From the NCBI GenBank assembly GCA_900548545.1, contig URKX01000022.1:1-37748 (forward strand): 37,748 bases of DNA. Direction: 5' to 3'. Position numbers and translations under genes: made by a program. The notes under the pieces are model-generated. The model was not told where the DNA came from. It saw only the letters and a list, made by a program, of their open reading frames with translations, and did not search any database. This stretch comes from an uncultured Oscillospiraceae bacterium (GTDB taxonomy: Bacteria > Bacillota > Clostridia > Oscillospirales > Acutalibacteraceae). Numbering within the stretch: position 1 is the first letter of the stretch; each line of letters opens with the position of its first letter. Positions 32,161-37,748 of this stretch are shown piece after piece.

Positions 32161-32646
32161 TCAAATCACGTAAGAGCCGCCCATGCCCACCAGCTTGGCC
32201 CGGTTCGCCAGCGTCTGGCCGTAGGTGGTGGCGTTCAGGTCGCCCCAGCCCTCTGTCCCGGCGGTGATGGCGCTGGTGTCGTAGGACACAGAGGCGTCCC
32301 CCAGCGCAGCCGAACTGACCACCCCGGTAAGCGCCCCTGAGGCTGCTGCCTGGGCCGGGTCCTCGTTGCTGGCGGCGTAGGAACGCAGGGAAAGCGTGGC
32401 GTAGTGGGCCACGTACAGCCCCGCGGCGTACCGCCAGGATCCGCCCCACCTGTCCGGCTGGATGCTCAGGTTGGCCATGTTGATAATCTCTTGGAGCATG
32501 GCCGGCGACCCCAGGAAGTTCCCCTCGGAGTTAAAAAACTGGGGGTAATCCTCCCAGAACTGTTCCAGGGTGTAATTGCCTTTGCCGCGGCCCAAATTGG
32601 CAGCGGCGGCCCTCACGCCGAAAAATTGAGGTTTCCCCCAATACAT
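32161..32646 (-). CDS. DUF4054 head-tail adaptor
   Basis: A 161-aa protein from ATG 32646, which has GAGGAG 8 nt upstream; the GTG 9 nt earlier overlaps its own ribosome site. The pattern 'F...YPQFFNSEGNFLGSPAMLQEIINMANLSI..DRWG' and 'AAGLYVAHYATL' is that of DUF4054, an adaptor of the gp15/gp6-like helical class. Confidence 0.82.
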   Translation of the reverse strand: MYWGKPQFFGVRAAAANLGRGKGNYTLEQFWEDYPQFFNSEGNFLGSPAMLQEIINMANLSIQPDRWGGSWRYAAGLYVAHYATLSLRSYAASNEDPAQAAASGALTGVVSSAALGDASVSYDTSAITAGTEGWGDLNATTYGQTLANRAKLVGMGGSYVI

Positions 32647-32651
32647 AGCGA

Positions 32652-32891
32652 TCACTCCTCAGTCGTTTTCTTTCCGCGCCTCACCTTTACCGGGGCCTCG
32701 TCCGCTTTCTGCGTGTCCCTGTCCCGGTGGGATTCCGGCACCGTGATTTTCCCGTCCTTTACCAGTGCCTGGAAGTAGGGGGTGGCCCCCGCCCAATCGG
32801 GCACGTCCCCGGCAAACCCGGACTTGATAAAGAGGTTCCGGGAGTTGTCGGGAGCGGGGATGATCACGTTGCGCTTGGAATAGATAAACAT
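32652..32891 (-). CDS. Small hypothetical phage head-region protein
   Basis: A 79-aa protein with ribosome site AAGGGGG. The N-terminal half (IYSKRNVIIPAPDNSRNLFI, then GFAGDVPDWAGATPYFQ) is beta-like and the C-terminus is highly charged (VKVRRGKKTTEE). The gene lies between the major capsid and adaptor genes. No family recognised. Confidence 0.7.
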   Translation of the reverse strand: MFIYSKRNVIIPAPDNSRNLFIKSGFAGDVPDWAGATPYFQALVKDGKITVPESHRDRDTQKADEAPVKVRRGKKTTEE

Positions 32892-32903
32892 GGAAAGGCC
32901 CCC

Positions 32904-33941
32904 TTAGATGCCGTCCACGTAAGCGATGGCGGTGGGATAGAAGACCTCCACCTCGGAGACGTTGGCGGCGTAGGCAGTGTCATAGCAGAAGTTGGCGGCG
33001 TTGGGCTGGCTCATGGCCCGGGACAGGGGCACAAGCTCCTCCATCTTGATGAAGCGCTCATCGTTGACGTAGACCACCATGCGGTCTTTTTCACCAGTGC
33101 CAGCGCCCTTGCACCACCGGCAGCCGCCGATAAACAGGTCGCGGCCGGTCTGCTTCTTGTAGAGGTTGTTCTCCATCAGGTAAGCCAAGATGGACTTGCC
33201 CGCCAGCTCGGTGACCATCGTATTTTGCAGGTAGGTGTACTGCTCATAGGGCAGCAGGATATGGTTGGGGATGGCGCTTTCGTCGTACTCGTTGGCGGCC
33301 CACACAGCGGTCAAGGCGGTGTTGATGTCCGCCAGGATCTGCGCGGGGGTCTTGTCCGCCCACTTGGTGGACGCCGAAGAAGCGGCCCCGTTGGACGCGG
33401 CGGTGGTCTCGGTGGCGTTGGGGTTGTTCACCAGGCCGGTGGTGCCGTAGGTCTCGAAGCCCACATAGGTGTTTTCGTCCATGTGCTTGTCGTAGGACAT
33501 ACGGACGCCGTCCTGAAGCAGGTTGTCCAGGGAACGCCCGATGAAGTTGGCCCGCTGCATATCCATCCACATAACGCGCAGGGCGGCGGTGAAAGCGTGG
33601 GCCTTATACAGGCCCTTGTCCACGGAAGCCTGCACAATGGGGATGCCGTTAGCGCCGCCAGCGGTGACAGCGGAATCGCCAGCGCCCCCGGTCATGCCGT
33701 AGGAAACGGACATGGCGGAAATGTATTCCACCCATCCGCCGCCGCTCTGGATGACAATGTCACGGGGATAGGTGACAGAGGTAAGAGGCTTGCGAACCAG
33801 GGGGTCACGCTTTTCCAGCTCAGACACAAGAAAAGCACCGCCGGAAGCGATGCCGGCGGCGTCCATAGTCATGACAGGGGCCGCGCCCCCGGAAGAAGCA
33901 AAGACACCCGCGTCATGGGTGCCGACATTCTGATGTTTCAT
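32904..33941 (-). CDS. Major capsid protein (DUF2184-like, HK97 fold)
   Basis: A 345-aa capsid subunit with AAAGGAGG before ATG 33941. 'FLVSELEKRDPLVRKPLTSVTYPRDI', 'HAFTAALRVMWMDMQRA', 'RSLDNLLQDGVRMSYDKHMDE' and the C-terminal 'VSEVEVFYPTAIAYVDGI' match the DUF2184 group of major capsid proteins. It is not preceded by an N-terminal scaffold delta domain; scaffold and protease are encoded separately upstream. Size and neighbours are normal. Confidence 0.88.
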   Translation of the reverse strand: MKHQNVGTHDAGVFASSGGAAPVMTMDAAGIASGGAFLVSELEKRDPLVRKPLTSVTYPRDIVIQSGGGWVEYISAMSVSYGMTGGAGDSAVTAGGANGIPIVQASVDKGLYKAHAFTAALRVMWMDMQRANFIGRSLDNLLQDGVRMSYDKHMDENTYVGFETYGTTGLVNNPNATETTAASNGAASSASTKWADKTPAQILADINTALTAVWAANEYDESAIPNHILLPYEQYTYLQNTMVTELAGKSILAYLMENNLYKKQTGRDLFIGGCRWCKGAGTGEKDRMVVYVNDERFIKMEELVPLSRAMSQPNAANFCYDTAYAANVSEVEVFYPTAIAYVDGI

Positions 33942-33954
33942 GGGTTATCCTCCT

Positions 33955-34479
33955 TTACGCGTTGAGTTTCGTCAAGATGACCAGTTCGGCAATGCCGTTG
34001 GCGTCGGCGGGGCCGCCCCACTGGCAGTTGGTAAGCTGCACGGTGTTGGAACTGGTTTCGTCCGCCTCGGCCTCAAAGCCGCCCACAGGGGCGGTAGGGG
34101 CTGCCTCGTTGGCTTTCACACGGATGTACACAGGGCCGCCCACAGCGGGAGTGCCCTTGCTGCATTTGACGTTGATGGAGCCCCGCTGGAACACGGACAC
34201 AGGCTCAGAGGGAGCGTACTGGCCCGCCCCCTGGTCGAGGTAGGAAAGGGCGGACTTGATCTCAAAGCCAGCAACGCCCACAAACTTGGCGGCGGTAAAA
34301 TCCGCACCTGCGGCTACCACGCCGGGCTTAGTGGTGTCGTACACCAGGGGGGCGCCAAAGGGAATGCTGGCGGTGCCGCCAGCGGGGCGGGTCTCAACGA
34401 TCATATCGGGCTGCCGGGCATAACAGCCAGCAAACCCGTGGGGCATAGTCTTGCCGATTACCTGGGGATTCAGTGCCAT
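33955..34479 (-). CDS. Capsid decoration / structural cement protein
   Basis: A 174-aa protein with AAAGGAGG at its start. The sequence 'MPHGFAGCYARQPDMIVETRPAGGTASIPFGAPLVYD' followed by repeated short strands and 'FVGVAGFEIKSAL' is the layout of the gp24-like cement proteins that stabilise the capsid. It lies directly between scaffold and major capsid genes, the common place for such proteins. Confidence 0.8.
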   Translation of the reverse strand: MALNPQVIGKTMPHGFAGCYARQPDMIVETRPAGGTASIPFGAPLVYDTTKPGVVAAGADFTAAKFVGVAGFEIKSALSYLDQGAGQYAPSEPVSVFQRGSINVKCSKGTPAVGGPVYIRVKANEAAPTAPVGGFEAEADETSSNTVQLTNCQWGGPADANGIAELVILTKLNA

Positions 34480-34482
34480 AGT

Positions 34483-35178
34483 TTAAGCCTCCTTTTTATG
34501 GGGATTCCGGGCGGCGTAAGCCTCCTCGGCATCCTTGCACATCTGCTCGTAGTTGGTTTTGGTTTTCTGGGCATTGGCCTGGGCGCTGTCCTGGGCAGCG
34601 GCGGCGATCTTGCCCATCACGGAAGGGTCCCGGAACGAGGAGATCAGGGAATCCACCACCCGGGCCCGCTCTTTCGGGTCGGAAATGGCAGCCACAGCGG
34701 GGCGCACCTTTTTCAGCAGCTCCACGGCGCTGTCGGACGCCCGGACGTCCTCCATCTTCTCAGCGGGGATGGTCACAGCGGCTTCCGGGTCTTTTTTCCC
34801 GGCCAGCTTTTCGATCATCTCGTCCAGGTCGCTCTCATCGTGGAGAGGATGCTCCCCCCTGCCGCCCCGGGCTTTGGCTTCCAGCATCTCCAAAATGCGG
34901 TCAAGCTTAGATCCCAGGTCGTCGCCCTTGGGGGCTTCCTCTACCATCGCATCCTCCGCGGGTTCCGTCTCCGGCGCGTCCCCGGCAGGTTCCGCTTCCA
35001 GCCGGGCCGCCGGGCTTTCGTCCCCGGCCGGGCTTGGGTGCGGTTTGCCCACCGCAGGCGCGGGTTCAGCGTCCAGCGCGTCCGCTGTAGTCCGGGCCAT
35101 CTCTTCCAGTTCCTCGGGAGTGGCGTCCTTTGCCGCCTGCCCAAACAGAGACAGGAGGCGCTTTCTAAAATCTTTCAT
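34483..35178 (-). CDS. Nested scaffold protein (internal start)
   Basis: In-frame ATG 35178 (IMKDFRKRLLSLFGQ) has AAAGGA six nt upstream (35190-35185) and lies exactly at the border of protease and scaffold domains. This would yield a 231-aa scaffold sharing the protease's C-terminus, as Nu3 does with lambda C. It is a prediction; the internal site could be fortuitous. Confidence 0.5.
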   Translation of the reverse strand: MKDFRKRLLSLFGQAAKDATPEELEEMARTTADALDAEPAPAVGKPHPSPAGDESPAARLEAEPAGDAPETEPAEDAMVEEAPKGDDLGSKLDRILEMLEAKARGGRGEHPLHDESDLDEMIEKLAGKKDPEAAVTIPAEKMEDVRASDSAVELLKKVRPAVAAISDPKERARVVDSLISSFRDPSVMGKIAAAAQDSAQANAQKTKTNYEQMCKDAEEAYAARNPHKKEA

Positions 35179-35721
35179 GATGTTTCCTTTCTCCGCCTGC
35201 GCGGCGGCGTCTTGTATTGCTACCTCGCGGCCTGCCCTGCCTCTTGGCACGACCGCCACGTGATTGCCTCGGATTTTCGTTTGACGGTATCCCGCCCCGT
35301 CCGGGACATACTCGCAGAGATACCCGCAGGACACCTCTCTTTTTGCCCCGTTTTTGACTTCTGACGCTAAAACCGCGTCATTGATATATAAGTCCCCCAC
35401 AATGTGCTTCCCTACCCGGCGGACGTTCTGCACGTGCCCTTTGGTGTAGGCGGCGAAATTCTCGGGGCCCACGTTTTCGGGCGGGTGCTCGTCCGTTACG
35501 GGCTTTCCCTCAAAGCTGGCCAGGGTGGCCGCCTCAAACACGTCCTCGGGCCGCCTGTCCACGCTCACCACCCGCTCGGGGTCGCCGTCCAACGCCAGTT
35601 CCCGGGCCAGGTACTCCTGGGGGCCTGTGCGGGCGATGGGCACGTCGTGGCAAATGAGATACCCTTCCGGGCTCTCCGTCATGTGGGGGGAAATGCGGTC
35701 TCCATAATACGCAAGCATCAT
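34483..35721 (-). CDS. Prohead protease (DUF2213) fused to scaffold
   Basis: A 412-aa protein. ATG 35721 overlaps the previous stop by 4 nt. Residues about 1-170 are DUF2213, related to U35/S78 prohead proteases: His79 in VTDEHP, Ser131 in REVSCGY and His154 in GNHVAVVPRGRAG are likely catalytic residues. Residues about 182-412 are acidic and helical (PEELEEMARTT, Pro/Ala/Glu-rich linker, then KLDRILEMLEA), as in scaffolding proteins. An internal in-frame ATG with ribosome site at codon 182 suggests a second, scaffold-only product. The protease matures the prohead after assembly. Confidence 0.85.
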   Translation of the reverse strand: MMLAYYGDRISPHMTESPEGYLICHDVPIARTGPQEYLARELALDGDPERVVSVDRRPEDVFEAATLASFEGKPVTDEHPPENVGPENFAAYTKGHVQNVRRVGKHIVGDLYINDAVLASEVKNGAKREVSCGYLCEYVPDGAGYRQTKIRGNHVAVVPRGRAGREVAIQDAAAQAEKGNIMKDFRKRLLSLFGQAAKDATPEELEEMARTTADALDAEPAPAVGKPHPSPAGDESPAARLEAEPAGDAPETEPAEDAMVEEAPKGDDLGSKLDRILEMLEAKARGGRGEHPLHDESDLDEMIEKLAGKKDPEAAVTIPAEKMEDVRASDSAVELLKKVRPAVAAISDPKERARVVDSLISSFRDPSVMGKIAAAAQDSAQANAQKTKTNYEQMCKDAEEAYAARNPHKKEA

Positions 35722-35951
35722 TCCACCCCCGGCACCAGTTCTTCCTGGCCAGCGCTTTGGCCTGCCGTGGCTTCCAGCAGCAAATCCGCGACGATGGCCT
35801 GGTGGTCTGTTTCGTCCGCCTGGATCTCCAGCAGCTTGGGGATGGCGCTTTTGGGAGCTACGCCCATGCAGGCCAGGTAAACCCGCACGGTTTCCGTTTC
35901 CCCGGCCAGGGACTGCTTCAAAAGCCGGATGTATTCCTCGTTGTAGTCCAT
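35718..35951 (-). CDS. Small ferritin-like helical phage protein
   Basis: A 77-aa protein from ATG 35951, with GAGGTGA just upstream; the longer open frame is shadow. Two helices, 'YIRLLKQSLAGETETVRVYLACM' in pattern and 'LEIQADETDHQAIVADLL', contain ExxH (ETDH) and glutamates placed as in half of a ferritin-like bundle. A dimer could form a four-helix bundle. No proven function; lies between the minor capsid and protease genes and just after a terminator hairpin. Confidence 0.7.
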   Translation of the reverse strand: MDYNEEYIRLLKQSLAGETETVRVYLACMGVAPKSAIPKLLEIQADETDHQAIVADLLLEATAGQSAGQEELVPGVE

Positions 35952-35970
35952 GCAAATCACCTCAAGGCAT

Positions 35971-36005
35971 AAAAAAAGCCCGGCCAGCGGTTTCCCGCTA
36001 GCCGG
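35971..36005 (-). terminator. Internal terminator after minor capsid gene
   Basis: On the minus strand, CCGGC-T-AGCGG pairs with CCGCT-G-GCCGG around a GAAA loop, followed by seven T. The stop codon of the minor capsid gene is in the stem. The stable GNRA-type loop and T run make a strong intrinsic terminator in the middle of the structural operon. Confidence 0.75.
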
Positions 36006-37152
36006 TTGTCGTGTTTTGGGTTCTGTAAAGCTTTTCCCAATTTTTGTATTTGTCATCCCCCGCAAGCTTGTGTTTCTGGAAGGTCTGGAAGGTCTTGGGC
36101 ACCTTGTCCCCCAGGGCCATGCGGTAGCGTTCCCACTGCCGGTAATCCGCCAGCCATTTGGCCCGGCCTTCCTCCTTCCTGCGGTAAGCTTTGATCTGTT
36201 TCTCCGTGCGGGGGTCTTTGGCAAAGGGGTTCTTTTTCGGGTTGGAGAAATCCTTGATCTTCTGGATCTCCTCCTCGCTCCTCCCGGCGGGCGTCCAGGG
36301 CAGCAGCACGTGGAGGCAGTTTGGGTGGATGTTCAGCCAGCTATTCGCCAGCGAATCCGGCCCGTTGACATCCACTTTTCCAAAGGCTTCTGCCAGGGGC
36401 GGGAAGTCCGGGTCATTCCCCGAGCGGGAGTACACCCGGCCCTCATAGGGGGCGCAGAGGGCGCAGGTGGTGCCGTGGGAGCTGATCTTGTACAAATCCT
36501 GCTCCGGGTCTGCGGTGAGCACCGCCAAAACCTCCGCCTGCCGCCGGGTAGTGCGGGAAACCATAGAGCAGTAAGTGTGCAGGCTCCAATTCCGCCCGGC
36601 CTTGTCCACAAAGGCTGTAACCCCCTCGCGCACAAGCTGTTGCACAAACTGGGGCACGGCTTTGTTTGCCCCTTTGCCCGCCGCTGCCTGGGCGGCCACC
36701 TGTTCCAGCCCCACCCGGCGGTAGACGTCGGGCTCTACGCGCCCGATCAAGGCGCTTTGCAGCGTTGCCATCACCGTCATGCTGGCGTCGGTGATCTCCC
36801 CCATCAGGTTCATCACCAGGCGCTGCACAACGTCCATCTGCTCGCCGGACAGGGAGAAAGCGTTGACATATCCAGCTTTGTGCTTTTCCACCGGCTCTTC
36901 CACCTTCCGGGCCTCTGGCACACGCACGTAAAACTCTTTCTCGATCATCCGGGGCACGTACTCCCAGGCGTGGTTTTCCATCTTCCGCAGGATGGCCTGC
37001 ACCCGCTCCAGCGCCGCCACGGCGTGATAGTCCACCAGCCCCAAAGAGCGCAGCCGCCCGATCTCGTTGATGATGTCCGTTTCCGCCTTGAGGAAAATCC
37101 GGATGAGCTTTTCCAGTTCTTTTTCACTGGGGGCGCGTTTTAAACTTGGCAT
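35998..37152 (-). CDS. Phage minor capsid protein (Phage_min_cap2-like)
   Basis: A 384-aa protein whose ATG directly follows the previous TAA, with GAGGA upstream. The family signs are the helical N-terminal half and the Cys/His block 'SSHGTTCALCAPYEGRVYS' with 'IHPNCLHVLLPWT' near residue 300, which may bind metal, as in head morphogenesis (gp7/Mu gpF-like) proteins. It is packaged at the portal vertex and is needed for head assembly or ejection. The C-terminal 80 residues are basic (KQIKAYRRKEEGRAKW). Confidence 0.88.
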   Translation of the reverse strand: MPSLKRAPSEKELEKLIRIFLKAETDIINEIGRLRSLGLVDYHAVAALERVQAILRKMENHAWEYVPRMIEKEFYVRVPEARKVEEPVEKHKAGYVNAFSLSGEQMDVVQRLVMNLMGEITDASMTVMATLQSALIGRVEPDVYRRVGLEQVAAQAAAGKGANKAVPQFVQQLVREGVTAFVDKAGRNWSLHTYCSMVSRTTRRQAEVLAVLTADPEQDLYKISSHGTTCALCAPYEGRVYSRSGNDPDFPPLAEAFGKVDVNGPDSLANSWLNIHPNCLHVLLPWTPAGRSEEEIQKIKDFSNPKKNPFAKDPRTEKQIKAYRRKEEGRAKWLADYRQWERYRMALGDKVPKTFQTFQKHKLAGDDKYKNWEKLYRTQNTTTG

Positions 37153-37401
37153 TTAGTCCTCATCGTCGTCTGCCAGCAACTCTTCCTGCGTCACGCCATA
37201 TAATCCAGGCTTTCCTAGCTTTAGGAAGTCCCAAAAAGGCGCTTCCGGATTAGCTGTTCCATAGTCAATGATTTCCTGCTCTATGCCTTCCACCCGCGCG
37301 CTATAAAGGAGCATCTCCACATCGTCCTCTTGTACCAGGTCTTTCTTTTGGACTCCCTGTCCAATGTATTTTTGAAGAAATTTCCTCAGCTTCTCTTCCA
37401 T
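37153..37401 (-). CDS. Small acidic hypothetical phage protein
   Basis: An 82-aa protein with GGGAGG seven nt before ATG 37401. 'MEEKLRKFLQKYIGQG' and 'DVEMLLYSARVEGIEQEIIDYG' are helical and the C-terminus is acidic (LLADDDED). Located between a probable portal-region gene and the minor capsid gene. No family recognised. Confidence 0.7.
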   Translation of the reverse strand: MEEKLRKFLQKYIGQGVQKKDLVQEDDVEMLLYSARVEGIEQEIIDYGTANPEAPFWDFLKLGKPGLYGVTQEELLADDDED

Positions 37402-37413
37402 ATTGCCGCCTCC

Positions 37414-37748
37414 CTATGTAAGCTTGAACACTTTCAGGGTTTTAAACCCGCCAAAGCCATCGGCCTCCACGACATATCCACGTGTTGCGTCCCGTATATG
37501 GCGAACTTCCCCTGCCTCTAGCCCAGGGTACCGGGTGTTCAGCACCCCCGTCAGCCGGGCATAGGTCTTTGGCTTCAACCGGATTCCGCCCTTGTTACGT
37601 TGCGGCGATGGCGCATATTTGGTCCCTTTTATTTTACCACTCCCTCCCCCGCTTGTCCACCGGCCGTGCTTGTCCCGGGGCTGGCCGGGGTCATAGTCCC
37701 AAGCCGCCGCGTCCTGGGCGGTTCCCTCAAAAGGGGCGGGCTCTCCCC
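37414..37748 (-). CDS. Phage head protein C-terminus (partial, 5' end outside window)
   Basis: An open frame enters from the right edge and ends at TAG 37416-37414, giving 111 visible residues ending in LKVFKLT. The segment DYDPGQPRDKHGRWTSGGGS is the flexible linker often seen at the end of portal or minor head proteins of Firmicute phages. After it lies a small domain of about 70 residues (KTYARLTGVLNTRYPGL, HIRDATRGYVVEADG). Given its place before the minor capsid gene, a portal or a head morphogenesis protein is likely. The trailing domain is not one I recognise. Confidence 0.6.
   Translation of the reverse strand, partial: GEPAPFEGTAQDAAAWDYDPGQPRDKHGRWTSGGGSGKIKGTKYAPSPQRNKGGIRLKPKTYARLTGVLNTRYPGLEAGEVRHIRDATRGYVVEADGFGGFKTLKVFKLT

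Larger units (their letters stand above)
16297..37748. mobile_element. Contractile-tailed prophage (left end and late genes; right end outside window)
   Basis: From about 16300 to the right edge, nearly all genes are on the minus strand and encode a myovirus late region in the PBSX/Xkd order: head, connectors, sheath, tube, chaperone, tape measure, baseplate, fibres, lysis. Integrase, repressor, replication and terminase genes would lie right of the window. The left boundary is put just after the truncated Cys-rich frame, since housekeeping genes end there and phage-type terminators begin; it is accurate to perhaps 200 nt. The presence of capsid, scaffold and portal-type genes argues for a phage and against a tailocin. 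Confidence 0.85.

Noticed and set aside
17208..37748. R-type tailocin instead of a prophage
   Set aside because: The same operon contains major capsid, scaffold/protease, decoration and head-tail connector genes, which tailocins lack.

Overview
The window reads as a chromosome segment of a high-G+C anaerobic Firmicute, most likely a gut clostridium of the Oscillospiraceae type. This is inferred from the glycyl radical enzyme, NrdR, the DUF1836 protein, the phi LC3-type holin, PBSX/Xkd-like phage genes, strong AGGAGG ribosome sites and frequent TTG starts. No RNA gene or CRISPR array was seen. About 16.1 kb of chromosomal genes are followed by about 21.4 kb of prophage that runs off the right edge.

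Positions 1-205 hold the tail of a broken large serine recombinase and its terminator, a scar of an older mobile element. Positions 289-10035 form a metabolic island. On the minus strand lie a two-domain CocE/NonD-type hydrolase, a radical-SAM glycyl radical enzyme activase and a PucR/CdaR-type regulator. Divergently, on the plus strand, lie a glycyl radical enzyme (GRE) and an Old Yellow Enzyme-type iron-sulfur flavin oxidoreductase with its own clear promoter. The GRE has the Gly-radical loop and thiyl Cys but carries Asp where many C-O and C-N lyase GREs have Glu, and no microcompartment genes are nearby. The substrate is unknown; this is the best candidate here for an undescribed pathway.

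Positions 10188-16125 hold housekeeping genes: a Fic-fold protein with a degraded active site, an ArsC/Spx-like thioredoxin-fold protein, NrdR, a sugar phosphate isomerase-like TIM barrel, a DUF1836 regulator, and a PcrA/UvrD helicase. The last two are driven by back-to-back promoters.

Positions 16189-17200 look like the left prophage boundary. A 35-codon Cys-rich reading frame appears cut short there. It is followed by a lower-G+C two-gene module, a 51-aa protein overlapping a GNAT acetyltransferase, bracketed by two similar terminators; this is a candidate GNAT toxin-antitoxin pair.

Positions 17208-37748 are the late region of a contractile-tailed (myovirus) prophage, transcribed right to left. 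In transcription order it encodes: a probable portal or head protein C-terminus (cut by the window), a small protein, minor capsid protein, a ferritin-like small protein, a protease-scaffold with a nested scaffold start, decoration protein, major capsid protein, head-tail connectors, tail terminator, sheath, tube, chaperone with a probable -1 frameshift, tape measure, baseplate (XkdP/Q/R/S/T/U-like), tail fibres, holin and a GH25 endolysin with an SLH-like tail. Two intrinsic-terminator hairpins lie inside this operon, after the minor capsid gene and between sheath and tube, and may set the dosage of downstream genes.
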